This document shows, in pieces, positions 16,585 through 25,165 of a stretch of 47,018 nt of DNA. Under the pieces are notes generated by a model that was given only the letters and a program-made list of their open reading frames with translations, had not been told where the DNA came from and made no database searches. The translations under genes were made by a program, and so were the position numbers. Numbering within the stretch: the stretch's first letter is position 1; the number at the start of each line of letters is the position of its first letter. This DNA comes from an uncultured Succinivibrionaceae bacterium (GTDB lineage Bacteria; Pseudomonadota; Gammaproteobacteria; Enterobacterales; Succinivibrionaceae), in the NCBI GenBank assembly GCA_944393045.1, contig CALXYT010000096.1, positions 1 through 47,018 of the forward strand. Direction: 5' to 3'.

Positions 16585-16613
16585 TGTCCGATTGTTTTTT
16601 GAGCAGTCGGACA
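16585..16613 (+). terminator. Hairpin after the sigma-like gene
   Basis: TGTCCGA (16585-16591) and TCGGACA (16607-16613) form a 7-bp stem with a 15-base T-rich loop, followed by tatttct. It lies 31 bases after the sigma-like stop codon and before the motif at 16641, so it probably separates the regulator from the replication operon. The T tract is poor, hence the modest confidence. Confidence 0.4.
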
Positions 16614-16640
16614 TATTTCTGAAAATTGTGTAGTTATGTT

Positions 16641-16681
16641 TCGTCAAATTCAACCTTTATCGCCCATTAGATAAGTATAGG
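16641..16681 (+). promoter_or_regulatory. Conserved bipartite element motif, copy A (replication operon)
   Basis: TCGTCAAA (16641-16648), then 15 bases, then CCATTAGATAAGT (16664-16676). The same two blocks at identical spacing occur at 22153 and 42186. This copy lies 29 bases before ATG 16706. It may be a promoter for the element sigma-like protein or an operator. CCT (16654-16656) and AGG (16679-16681) can pair around the second block; the other two copies have stronger versions of this pairing. Confidence 0.65.
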
Positions 16682-16705
16682 CCACCCAAATTAAGGAGGT
16701 TAAAC

Positions 16706-16864
16706 ATGAGAAAGGCTTATCGTTCCCCCAAAAGGAGGGATCGTGAACTGATTACGGTACTTACCGCAATCTCACGAGTATCCGCACGAATGGCAAGAAC
16801 CCTTGCCACACTTAAATCTAATGGAGTTTTTTATGACAATCGAACCAACAATTACAAAGCTTAA
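16706..16864 (+). CDS. Small basic protein at the head of the replication operon
   Basis: 52 residues, beginning MRKAYRSPKRRDRELITVL, with a strong AAGGAGG 7 bases before the ATG. The protein is rich in Arg and Lys and otherwise helical. Genes like this head DUF2800/DUF2815 replication modules in related elements, where they are annotated only as hypothetical. It overlaps the next start (16833) in another frame. It may bind nucleic acid; that is a guess from charge. It is the first gene downstream of motif copy A. Confidence 0.6.
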   Translation: MRKAYRSPKRRDRELITVLTAISRVSARMARTLATLKSNGVFYDNRTNNYKA

Positions 16865-17183
16865 GAACGCGGCAGAACTAATCGGTGAAGCTGTGAATGA
16901 ACTGTCTGCTCTGCTTCAGAGCTTTGGGACATCAGAACAATCTGGTCCCGGTAATGAGTCTCATCCATCAAACCCAGAGGTTACTACCTCCACCAATGCA
17001 ACAGCTGAACCAGAACTTACCCTTGAGGATGTTCGCGGTGTTCTTTCTGACATTGCCAGAAGCGGTAACCGCGAAGGCGTGAAGTCTCTGCTCGAAAAGT
17101 ACGGAGCATCAAAGCTCTCAGCCATTGATCCGAATGACTATGCAGCCCTGATGAAAGACGCGGAGGGACTCAAGAATGCCTGA
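16833..17183 (+). CDS. Conserved small acidic protein of the replication module
   Basis: 116 residues from ATG 16833 (GGAG 8 bases upstream; an earlier in-frame ATG has no ribosome site). The N-terminal third looks like a coiled helix, followed by a Ser/Thr/Pro-rich linker. The C-terminal half LTLEDVRGVLSDIARSG...LLEKYGASKLSAIDP matches a small conserved domain found before DUF2800 genes and sometimes annotated as rRNA biogenesis protein rrp5, a name I would not trust. It overlaps both neighbours. Its role may be to assist single-strand annealing or replication. Confidence 0.65.
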   Translation: MTIEPTITKLKNAAELIGEAVNELSALLQSFGTSEQSGPGNESHPSNPEVTTSTNATAEPELTLEDVRGVLSDIARSGNREGVKSLLEKYGASKLSAIDPNDYAALMKDAEGLKNA

Positions 17184-18303
17184 CTCTCACGCAATTCTAT
17201 CGGCCTCGGCATCGCACCGCTGGCTGATGTGTCCGCCTTCCGTCCGCCTCTGTGAGCAGTTTCCGGGAGACGGCGGCAGCGAGTATGCCACAGAAGGTAC
17301 TGAAGCCCATGAGCTCTGCGAGTTCAAGCTGAAAACCGCGTTTGGAATGGAAGCGGAAGATCCGACACCAAATCTCACCAGATACAGCGAGGAAATGGAT
17401 GACTGCGCCAACGGCTACGCCATTCACGTATTGTCTCTCGTTGAAAAGGCAAAGCAGACCTGCTCAGACCCGAAGGTACTCATCGAACAGCGTGTCGATT
17501 TTTCGCAATGGGTGCCGGAGGGATTCGGTACAGCCGACTGCATCATCGTATCTGACGGAACACTGCACATCGTGGACTACAAACACGGTCTGGGCGTTCT
17601 TGTGGAGGCTGAAAACAATCCGCAGATGAAGTGCTACGCCCTTGGAGCTCTCGACCTTTTCGATGTCCTTTACGACATTGACACCATCAGCATGACCATC
17701 TATCAGCCTCGCCGGGAGAACATCAGTACCTGGGAGATTTCCCGGGAAGAACTCCTCCAATGGGCTGAAAACACACTGAAGCCAATCGCCAGTCTGGCTT
17801 TTGCAGGTGAAGGTAAATTCTGTGCCGGTGAATGGTGCGGATTCTGTAAAGCCAAACACGCCTGCCGTGCCAGAGCCGAGGCCAACCTTCTGCTGGCAAA
17901 GCACGATTTCAAACTTCCAGATCTACTCGAGGACATTGAAATCGAAGTGATCCTTTCCCAGGTAGATGAACTTACAGCATGGGCAAATGACATCAAGGAA
18001 TATGCCCTGAAACAGGCAATCGGAGGCAAGGAATGGCACGGATGGAAGCTCGTGGAAGGACGATCAGTTAGAAAGTTCACCAGCGAGGACAAGGTAATCA
18101 AGGCTGTATGTGAGGCAGGGTTCGATCCGTTTGAGAAGAAACTCATAGGCATCACCGCCATGCAGAAACTTCTCGGAAAGGCAAAGTTTGACGAACTTCT
18201 TTCAGGACTTATTGCCAAGTCGAAAGGCAAACAAACGCTCGTACCGGAGAGCGATAAAAGACCGGCAGTTTCAAGTGCATCTTTAGATTTTAAGGAAGAA
18301 TAA
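17176..18303 (+). CDS. DUF2800 family nuclease (RecB/Cas4-like)
   Basis: 375 residues. It contains a PD-(D/E)XK-type core: FGTADCIIVSDGTLHIVDYK (about 117-136, the Asp and D-x-K) and then QMKCYALGAL with the conserved Gln/Tyr. A later cluster CAGEWCGFCKAKHAC resembles the iron-sulfur cysteines of AddB/Cas4-like nucleases. This family accompanies DUF2815 and a phage DNA polymerase, suggesting recombination or end processing during element replication. Its ATG overlaps the previous stop by 8 bases, and the next gene starts 3 bases after its stop, so the operon is compact. Confidence 0.8.
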   Translation: MPDSHAILSASASHRWLMCPPSVRLCEQFPGDGGSEYATEGTEAHELCEFKLKTAFGMEAEDPTPNLTRYSEEMDDCANGYAIHVLSLVEKAKQTCSDPKVLIEQRVDFSQWVPEGFGTADCIIVSDGTLHIVDYKHGLGVLVEAENNPQMKCYALGALDLFDVLYDIDTISMTIYQPRRENISTWEISREELLQWAENTLKPIASLAFAGEGKFCAGEWCGFCKAKHACRARAEANLLLAKHDFKLPDLLEDIEIEVILSQVDELTAWANDIKEYALKQAIGGKEWHGWKLVEGRSVRKFTSEDKVIKAVCEAGFDPFEKKLIGITAMQKLLGKAKFDELLSGLIAKSKGKQTLVPESDKRPAVSSASLDFKEE

Positions 18304-18306
18304 ATT

Positions 18307-18858
18307 ATGGCTACAAAAGTAATTACAGGTGTAAACACCAGATGGTCCTATGCGAATGTGTGGGAGCCGAAGGCTATGGAAGGCGGCAAGCCGAAGTTCA
18401 GTGTATCTCTTATAATTCCTAAGTCCGACACCGTGACTGTAGGCAAGATCAAGGCTGCCATTGAGGAAGCATACCGTGACGGTCAGTCCAAGCTCAAGGG
18501 CAACGCCAAGTCTGTACCTGCTCTCAGTACTCTGAGAACACCACTGCGCGACGGCGATCTGGAGCGTCCCGATGATCCGGCCTATGCTAATGCGTATTTT
18601 GTGAATGCGAACTCCAGTACTGCTCCCGGTGTAGTTGATGCCAACAGAAATGAAATCATGGACAAGTCAGAGGTTTACTCCGGCTGTTACGGCAGAGCGA
18701 GCATCAGTTTCTATGCCTTAAATGCCAAAGGAAACCGTGGCATCGCCTGCGGACTCAACAACCTGCAGAAGATTAAGGACGGTGAACCGCTGGGCGGCAG
18801 AGCAAGCGCCGAGAGCGATTTTGCCACTGCAGATGATGAAGAGGACTTTCTGGGATAG
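18307..18858 (+). CDS. DUF2815 family protein, probable single-strand DNA-binding protein
   Basis: 183 residues. The start (MATKVITGVNTRWSYANVWEP) and the segment GGKPKFSVSLIIPKSDT are typical of DUF2815, an OB-fold-like phage single-strand DNA-binding family. The tail ends in an acidic patch (TADDEEDFLG), as many single-strand DNA-binding proteins do to recruit partners. It lies between the DUF2800 nuclease and the DNA polymerase, as in related phages, and would coat the single strands made during replication. Confidence 0.8.
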   Translation: MATKVITGVNTRWSYANVWEPKAMEGGKPKFSVSLIIPKSDTVTVGKIKAAIEEAYRDGQSKLKGNAKSVPALSTLRTPLRDGDLERPDDPAYANAYFVNANSSTAPGVVDANRNEIMDKSEVYSGCYGRASISFYALNAKGNRGIACGLNNLQKIKDGEPLGGRASAESDFATADDEEDFLG

Positions 18859-18861
18859 CAC

Positions 18862-18993
18862 ATGGACTCATCAGAAATCTTTATTATCGGTTTCTGCTCC
18901 GGTGTATTCAGCGGAATTATTGCGGCCTTTGCCTTTGAGTTCACGACGTATCTGATTTCACGTCTGTGGCTCAGATGGAAGCGACTCCGCTAA
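18862..18993 (+). CDS. Small single-pass membrane protein
   Basis: A 43-residue reading frame starts 3 bases after the DUF2815 stop: residues 5-27 are a hydrophobic Gly/Phe/Ile-rich segment and the tail is basic (RLWLRWKRLR), as expected for an inner-membrane helix with its positive end inside. The ribosome site is weak (GGGA about 5 bases before the ATG). Translation after DUF2815 is plausible but unproven. I recognise no family. Confidence 0.4.
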   Translation: MDSSEIFIIGFCSGVFSGIIAAFAFEFTTYLISRLWLRWKRLR

Positions 18994-19017
18994 GTGAAAA
19001 TTTAACATTGTTTATGA

Positions 19018-19047
19018 GGGTGGCGGCTCCAGTTGCTGCCCTTTTTT
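19018..19047 (+). terminator. Terminator-like hairpin just before the DNA polymerase gene
   Basis: GGGTGGCGGC, a TCCA loop and GTTGCTGCCC pair over 10 positions (four wobble pairs), followed by six T. The polymerase ribosome site and ATG (19061) follow within 14 bases. It probably reduces read-through into the polymerase gene. Confidence 0.55.
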
Positions 19048-19060
19048 GTGAGGTATTGAA

Positions 19061-21001
19061 ATGAATAACATTACATTGGACGTCGAATCATTTTCCAGTG
19101 TAGACATCGCCAAAAGCGGTGTGTACCGCTACGCTGAATCCCCGGATTTTGAAATCCTGCTCTTTGCCTGCAGCATAGATGGGAAACCGGTGCAGGTTTA
19201 CGATCTGGCCTGCGGGGAGAAAGTGCCTGAAGAGATTTTAAAGGCTCTCACCGATGAGAAGGTCATAAAACACAGCTTTAATGCTTCCTTTGAAAGGATC
19301 TGTCTCTCCCGGTATCTAGGACTTCCACCAGGTACTTATCTCAGCCCTGATGGTTGGCATTGCGACATGGTGTGGGCTGCGACACTGGGTCTGCCGCAGT
19401 CTCTTGAAGGTGTGGGAGCAGTTCTGGGACTTGAAAAGCAGAAGCTCACCGAAGGCAAGGTTCTCATCCGCTACTTCTGCAAGCCCTGCGCTCCGACTCA
19501 GAGCAACGGTGGCAGAACCCGCAATCTCCCCCATCATGCTCCCGACAAATGGGAAACATTCAAAAGCTATAACCGCCGGGATGTTGAGACCGAAATGGAG
19601 ATACAGAGGCGGTTATCAAGGTTCGCAGTACCAGACTTTATCTGGGAGGAATACATCATCGATCAGCAGATCAACGACCGCGGAGTTCTGGTTGATATGG
19701 AGCTGGTGCGCCAGGCTATTTACATGGATGCTCGCTCACGGGAAGAACTCATAACGGCCATGAAGGAATTCACCGCTTTGGAGAATCCCAACTCGGTTCA
19801 GCAGATGAAGGAATGGCTCGCAGAAAACGGACTCATGACAGAATCACTTGATAAGAAAGCAGTAGCCGAACTAATGAAGAATGCTCCTCCGGAGCTCTGC
19901 AGAGTGCTTTCGTTAAGGCAGCAGCTTGCCAAATCAGCCGTCAAGAAATATCAGGCGATGCAGAATGCTGTATGTGCTGATAACCGTGCCAGAGGTCTAT
20001 TCAGGTTCTATGGTGCAAATCGTACTGGGAGATTTTCCAGCAAAATCGTTCAATTGCAGAATCTGGCGAGGAACAGCATGTCTGATCTCGATGAGGCTCG
20101 TGCTCTTGTGCGCTCCGGCGATTACGAATCAGTATCAATGCTCTATGAGGATGTGCCTGATACTTTGTCTCAGCTTGTCAGAGCAGCTTTTATTCCACCA
20201 GAGGGCAAGCTCTTTTATGTAGCGGACTTTTCAGCTATTGAGGCTCGAGTAATAGCTTGGCTTGCTGGGGAGAAATGGCGGTCTAATGTATTCCGTAAAG
20301 GTGGTGATATCTATTGCGCCAGTGCCAGTCAGATGTTCAAAGTTCCAGTGGAAAAACACGGAGTAAATGGACATCTGAGACAGAAAGGAAAAATTGCGGA
20401 ATTGGCACTTGGTTATGGCGGAGGTGTCGGCGCACTAAAGGCAATGGGAGCTATCGAAATGGGACTTAAGGAAGAAGAACTCCAGCCCCTCGTTACCGCA
20501 TGGCGTAATTCCAATCCTAATATCGTAAAGTTCTGGTGGGCTGTCGACAGTGCCGTAATGGAAGCAGTAAGTAAAAGGACCACCACCAAAACACACGGGC
20601 TTACCTTCTCCTTCAAAAGCGGAGTGCTTTTTATCACTTTACCTTCTGGCAGAAAGCTCGCATACGTAAAACCCCGCATCGTCATGAACCAGTTCGGAGG
20701 TGAGAGTGTTACCTATGAAGGCATTGGTGCTACTAAGAAGTGGGAACGTATTGAGAGCTACGGTCCCAAGTTCGTTGAAAACATCGTTCAGGCAATCGCC
20801 AGAGACATTCTCTGCTATGCCATGCAGACGCTCCGGCACTGCAGTATCGTGATGCACATACATGACGAAGTAGTCATTGAAGCAACTCCTAAAATGAGCC
20901 TCGATGCTGTATGTGAACAGATGGGACATACACCGCCATGGGCTGATGGTCTGATCCTTCAAGCTGCGGGTTATACATCCCAATACTACAAGAAGGATTA
21001 G
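19061..21001 (+). CDS. Phage family A DNA polymerase with 3'-5' exonuclease domain
   Basis: 646 residues. The N-terminal exonuclease opens with LDVESFSSVD (about residues 5-14), with the further Asp in CDMVWAATLGL and YNRRDVETEM. The polymerase domain shows motif A in YVADFSAIEARVIAWLAGE, a motif B-like helix in QKGKIAELALGYGGGVGALK, and motif C MHIHDEVVIE near the C terminus. This is the replicative polymerase of the element. The exonuclease residues are in place, so proofreading is expected. The gene lies after DUF2815 as in related Firmicutes-type phage modules, and a minus-strand cargo gene follows it. Confidence 0.88.
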   Translation: MNNITLDVESFSSVDIAKSGVYRYAESPDFEILLFACSIDGKPVQVYDLACGEKVPEEILKALTDEKVIKHSFNASFERICLSRYLGLPPGTYLSPDGWHCDMVWAATLGLPQSLEGVGAVLGLEKQKLTEGKVLIRYFCKPCAPTQSNGGRTRNLPHHAPDKWETFKSYNRRDVETEMEIQRRLSRFAVPDFIWEEYIIDQQINDRGVLVDMELVRQAIYMDARSREELITAMKEFTALENPNSVQQMKEWLAENGLMTESLDKKAVAELMKNAPPELCRVLSLRQQLAKSAVKKYQAMQNAVCADNRARGLFRFYGANRTGRFSSKIVQLQNLARNSMSDLDEARALVRSGDYESVSMLYEDVPDTLSQLVRAAFIPPEGKLFYVADFSAIEARVIAWLAGEKWRSNVFRKGGDIYCASASQMFKVPVEKHGVNGHLRQKGKIAELALGYGGGVGALKAMGAIEMGLKEEELQPLVTAWRNSNPNIVKFWWAVDSAVMEAVSKRTTTKTHGLTFSFKSGVLFITLPSGRKLAYVKPRIVMNQFGGESVTYEGIGATKKWERIESYGPKFVENIVQAIARDILCYAMQTLRHCSIVMHIHDEVVIEATPKMSLDAVCEQMGHTPPWADGLILQAAGYTSQYYKKD

Positions 21002-21006
21002 AACTT

Positions 21007-21058
21007 AACTTGAGCGGCATCTTGGTCGGTGTCATAGTCGGTCTGCACCGTTCAAGTT
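21007..21058. repeat. Inverted repeat between DNA polymerase and DUF4365 genes
   Basis: AACTTGAGCGG (21007-21017) and CCGTTCAAGTT (21048-21058) pair at 11 positions (one wobble) across a 30-base loop, between two convergent genes. No T run follows on either strand. It may be a two-way transcription barrier or a leftover from insertion of the nuclease gene. Confidence 0.4.
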
Positions 21059-21059
21059 G

Positions 21060-22019
21060 TTATATGGCTGTTTCGTGGGGTTTTGCATTTGAGTAAGGTC
21101 GAGGCTGAGAAGTATACCGATCAACAGTTAAAAAAGATTTACCTAAATCATTTAATCGCATAATAAGCATAAATTCAACAACTTCACCACAATGATCTAT
21201 CCCTCGCACCGGATCTAATAACTCCCTAAATTCTTCAAATGAATCCCCGATTGTTATCCATCTGTCTTCTTCTGAATCATAGTAACAGTTATCACTTAAT
21301 CTCCACTGATTGTAATCAGCATCATTGTAATATTCCTCATCGGCAAAAAAGTCAGCCCAAGGAAATAATCTTCGAAAAACTTTTATACCTGTAGCAAAAG
21401 GAAAGAGATATGGGTAAGAATAAGTTTTTTCACCTTCGCCATCATCAACAATAAGATCCACATTTCTTACACCTAAGGTTTTATTAATCAAATCTTCAGC
21501 ATGGAGTTTTACAATCCCGCCTCTTTCTATAATCTGCATAAAAATCTTCTGTGACAGTAAAAAATTATAGTTAGTTATGTAATTTGGCAGATTAGTAAAC
21601 TCTTTTAAAATACCGTTTGAATTAAAATCCAAAAAAACTTGATTTTGAGGTACTGCAATGCGGTATCCTTTACCAATTTTTTCAATAGTCTCAGACGTTA
21701 ATTTTTGCCAAATACACATACGATCTTTTGGATTATAAAGAACAATAATGCATGGTAAAGGATATGTTGTCCAATACCTATATTGCCTTTCATTGATCCC
21801 CCTAAAAATAATATTTCCGTCTTTTTTCTCTTTGAAAAAACTTTCACCACTTTTTATCTGTACAGCAAGAAGTCTCTGAGTTTTTCCATTCGCATCGTTA
21901 AATTCCATATGTGCATCAATCCCAATATCACCTATTGGTTGTTCTCTAAAAATCCAATTATTTTCGGTTGCTATACACTGACAATATGATACCCCGAGAC
22001 GTTCAGTTATATTGGTCAT
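21060..22019 (-). CDS. DUF4365 nuclease-like protein, probable defence cargo
   Basis: 319 residues. The N-terminal half is DUF4365, a PD-(D/E)XK-like fold: GDIGIDAHMEF supplies the Asp (residue 35) and LLAVQIKSG the Gln-x-Lys (54-56). The C-terminal half is unrecognised and rich in Tyr, Trp and acidic residues. It is read against the replication genes and is AT-richer than they are, so it looks like cargo inserted between the polymerase and the next early operon. AGAAAGGGG precedes the ATG. DUF4365 proteins often occur in defence islands; a nuclease acting on foreign DNA is a fair inference. Confidence 0.75.
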   Translation of the reverse strand: MTNITERLGVSYCQCIATENNWIFREQPIGDIGIDAHMEFNDANGKTQRLLAVQIKSGESFFKEKKDGNIIFRGINERQYRYWTTYPLPCIIVLYNPKDRMCIWQKLTSETIEKIGKGYRIAVPQNQVFLDFNSNGILKEFTNLPNYITNYNFLLSQKIFMQIIERGGIVKLHAEDLINKTLGVRNVDLIVDDGEGEKTYSYPYLFPFATGIKVFRRLFPWADFFADEEYYNDADYNQWRLSDNCYYDSEEDRWITIGDSFEEFRELLDPVRGIDHCGEVVEFMLIMRLNDLGKSFLTVDRYTSQPRPYSNAKPHETAI

Positions 22020-22152
22020 TACCTACCCCTTTCTTACTTGAGCTACTAACTTAATTTTATTAGACAAAAAAGATCAAATAAATCAAACCGTTATGGCACA
22101 TCATTCAGATTGCTCGCCTTTTAACCAAAAATTCACTTTTTTTCATTCTGCT

Positions 22153-22195
22153 TCGTCAAAACCCCTTTCATCCATCCATTAGATAAGTGTAGGGG
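22153..22195 (+). promoter_or_regulatory. Conserved bipartite element motif, copy B (primase operon)
   Basis: TCGTCAAA (22153-22160), 15 bases, CCATTAGATAAGT (22176-22188), identical in spacing to copies A and C. CCCCT (22162-22166) and AGGGG (22191-22195) are complementary and flank the second block. The next gene starts 51 bases downstream at 22240 with its own AGGAG, so a normal transcript leader fits here. Confidence 0.65.
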
Positions 22196-22239
22196 CAAAA
22201 AAATGCCCACAGTTTTAACTCACTTATCAGGAGATTTTT

Positions 22240-22572
22240 ATGTTTGCAATCAAGGAAAAGACAAGGGTTCTGCCGGACGGAACCAAGCTCACTACCTTCA
22301 CTCGGGAGGTAGCCAGCGCCAATACACTAGAAGTTGAAGTTGGTACCAACGGCTTTAAGGGAGGCAATGCAAGTTGCGGAGGCCGTACCTACATTCGCAT
22401 CAAAGATCTCGGCGGTACTGACATGTTCGTGAAGAGATTCCGAGCCGAGAACGGCAACACAGCCGAATTTGAACTTTATCTAGGCGGCGACTGCGAGCTT
22501 GAGACCATGCTCAGGGCTTTGAAATTCGTAGTTAAGGTTTTGGAGGAAGAATCAAAGGAGGTTGTGGACTAA
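22240..22572 (+). CDS. Conserved hypothetical protein before the primase-helicase
   Basis: 110 residues, soluble, with strand-rich alternation (TLEVEVGTNGFKGG, TYIRIKDLGGTDMFVK) and a helical acidic tail. No catalytic motif is visible. Proteins of this type commonly precede the primase-helicase in related phage modules, so it may be a small replication accessory factor. AGGAG precedes the ATG at 8 bases. Its stop codon overlaps the ATG of the next gene. Confidence 0.6.
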   Translation: MFAIKEKTRVLPDGTKLTTFTREVASANTLEVEVGTNGFKGGNASCGGRTYIRIKDLGGTDMFVKRFRAENGNTAEFELYLGGDCELETMLRALKFVVKVLEEESKEVVD

Positions 22573-24348
22573 TGACTGTGATCAATCTTTACCGTGCCAA
22601 TGTTATCGGCATCAAATGGAACTGTCTGTACCCGAATCACGTCGAAGTAACCGATGAGAAAAGTCTGCTATCTGCAGTTGTCCGCGACTACGTATGCGCC
22701 GAATACAAGGGGAACTACCGCAGCAAGGATAATTTCATAAGCAGCGACTGTCTGCCGGTGGACTGCGACAATGACCACTCAGAGAATCCTGCTGATTGGA
22801 TTACACCGGATGATGTTGCACATGCATTTCCGAACGTCACCTTTCTCGTTCATTACAGTCAGCACCACAACCGGGTGAAAGAAAACAAGTCTGCACGACC
22901 AAGGTTCCATATTCTGTTTCCAATTGAACGCATGACCGACCATGCCGCCTACGCAAATCTAAAAACCATGGTGAACGGAATCTTTCCGTATTTCGACACC
23001 AACGCCCTTGATGCCGCCAGGTTCTTTTACGGCACCTCAGATCCGAAGGTGGAACTCCATAAAGGCTTTATGAACCTTACAGAATTTCTGCAGGATGCGG
23101 CACCGTTCGATCAGGATCTTAATCAGGGACAGTACGGCAACCGGGTAATTCAAGAAGGAAACCGCAACAACACCATGAGCCAGTACGCCGGAAAGATCAT
23201 CAAGAAGTTCGGTGATACCGAGAAAGCCTATGAGTGCTTTATTGAAGAAGCCGCCAAATGCAGTCCTCCACTCCCCGATGATGAGCTGCAGACAATCTGG
23301 CACAGTGCTCAACGGTTCTTTGTCGGGGTGCAAAAACAGGAAGGATACGTTGATCCGGATACCTACAACACCGAAGTCAGCTACAAACCGGAAGACTACT
23401 CTGATGTAGGTCAGGCTGAAGTGCTGGCGAAGTATTTTGCCTGTGAACTCCGGTACTCCCCTGCCACTCACTATATCCGCTACGTGGATAACCACTGGAA
23501 GGAAACTGAGTCGGGTGCTCAGGCCGTGGCGCATGAACTTACCAGGCGACAACTAGAAGAAGCCAATGTGGAAATCATGAAGGCCCTTGTCCGCATGGAT
23601 GAATGCGGAGCTCAGGAAATTCTTGATACAGCAAGCTCTAAAAAGAAAGCAGCCAGTCTGATGAACGATGAGCAGACAGAAGCACTTGAAGCCCTAAACG
23701 CCGCTAACACCTATCGAGCTTTTACCATGCGCTGCCGTGAATCCAAGAACGTCTCGGCTGTACTCAAAGAAGCCAGGCCAAAACTGGAAATCTCACCGAA
23801 CGAGCTGGACTCAGATCCTTATGTCCTGTGTACACCGACAGCCACATACGACCTACGTAAAGGGATTAACGGAGCACGGGAGCATTCACCGGATGACTTT
23901 ATTACCAAAATGACCGCTGTATCCCCCGGCAATAAAGGAGAAAAGCTCTGGAACGATGCGCTAAATCTGTTTTTCTGCCGGGATAGAGTGCTGATTGAGT
24001 ACGTTCAGATTAACTGCGGTATCGCCATCATCGGCATGGTACTGGTGGAGGCATTGTTTATTGCACTCGGGATCGGGCGCAACGGCAAGTCCACCTTCTG
24101 GAACGTCATAGCCATGGTGCTGGGTTCCTACAGCGGCAACATTTCAGCAGACGCACTCACCACGGGATGCCATAGGAACATTAAACCTGAACTCGCAGAG
24201 GCCAAGGGAAAGCGACTCCTTATAGCTTCAGAAATGCAGGAAGGAGCAAGGCTTAATGATTCTGTGGTAAAGCAGCTCTGTTCGACTGACAAGATCTTCG
24301 CGGAAAAGAAATACAAAGATCCTTTCTCCTTTAATCCATGCCACACCC
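22572..24348 (+). pseudogene. Primase-helicase (D5/P4-like), truncated by IS21
   Basis: 592 codons remain before the IS. The N-terminal part (CLPVDCDNDHSENPADW, PRFHILFPIE) resembles the primase of phage primase-helicases. The C-terminal part is a D5-like superfamily 3 helicase with Walker A GIGRNGKSTF and RLLIASEMQEGARLND in the Walker B place. The frame ends at DPFSFNPCHT; the last Leu and the stop are read from the IS end. Family members continue for roughly 150-200 residues, including the arginine-finger region, so the helicase is probably dead. The remainder is not found beyond the IS, which shows that DNA was deleted and not merely interrupted. Confidence 0.8.
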
Positions 24349-24398
24349 TGTGAAAAAGTCAATATAAAAATGCTAAAAAAAGCCAAAATTAAAATGTA

Positions 24399-25154
24399 TT
24401 AAATATTATCCTCCTCAAAAACTTTTTTACCTTTTATTCTGTATGATGTACCAGAAATTTTTATTATTTCACAGTGATGAACAAGTCTATCTATTATTGC
24501 TGATGCAATAACACTATCTCCAAACACCTCTCCCCATTTTGAAAATGGTTGATTGGTAGTTATTATCGTTGATCTTTTTTCATATCTTGCCGCTATTAGT
24601 TGGAAAAATACGTATGAGGTTTCTTTATCACTTGGCAAATACCCAATTTCATCAATAATTAGTAAAGAATATTTGAGATAGTGTTTTATAATTGCTCCTT
24701 CTCTTTTTTCTGCTACAGCTTTTTTTATCTTCATCATAAGATTAGAAAAATTGATAAAATAAGTGGATAAACGCTGACTTGCAGCCTCAATACCAATCGA
24801 TGTTGCTAAGTGTGTTTTACCAACACCAGGTGAACCTATAAATACTACATTTGTCTTTGTATTTAAAAATCTCAAAGAACAAAGATCTTCTATTTGGGCT
24901 TTATTTATTTGAGGCTGATAAGAAAAATCAAAATCCTTAATAGTTTTTACGTATGGAAATGATGAAAGTGTAATGTTTATTTTTCGAGCTCTATCATCTC
25001 TAAATTTTATTTCAGCATCTGTCAAAGTTAATAAGGTATCAACAATAGATAGCTTATTGTCATTTATTTGTTTTATTAAAGATGGAAGAATATCCATCAT
25101 TTTGTTTAATTTTAATGTTTCTAAATTATTTACTAGTTGATTATAAGTACTCAT
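24399..25154 (-). CDS. istB: IS21 IstB helper ATPase
   Basis: 251 residues. An AAA+ ATPase with Walker A GSPGVGKTHLA (about 107-117) and Walker B LLIIDEIGYLPSD, then ITTNQPFSKWGEVF and the C-terminal LVHHCEIIKISGTSYR typical of IstB/DnaC-like proteins. It helps the IstA transposase choose and capture target DNA. It is complete and starts 11 bases after istA ends, as usual in IS21. Confidence 0.9.
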   Translation of the reverse strand: MSTYNQLVNNLETLKLNKMMDILPSLIKQINDNKLSIVDTLLTLTDAEIKFRDDRARKINITLSSFPYVKTIKDFDFSYQPQINKAQIEDLCSLRFLNTKTNVVFIGSPGVGKTHLATSIGIEAASQRLSTYFINFSNLMMKIKKAVAEKREGAIIKHYLKYSLLIIDEIGYLPSDKETSYVFFQLIAARYEKRSTIITTNQPFSKWGEVFGDSVIASAIIDRLVHHCEIIKISGTSYRIKGKKVFEEDNI

Positions 25155-25165
25155 AAAATATCCAT

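Noticed and set aside
16581-16613. H-type pseudoknot from CTGCT/AGCAG and TGTCCGA/TCGGACA
   Set aside because: The crossing loops would be zero to one base long, which is not feasible. The two stems are alternatives at best, and the longer one was listed as a hairpin.
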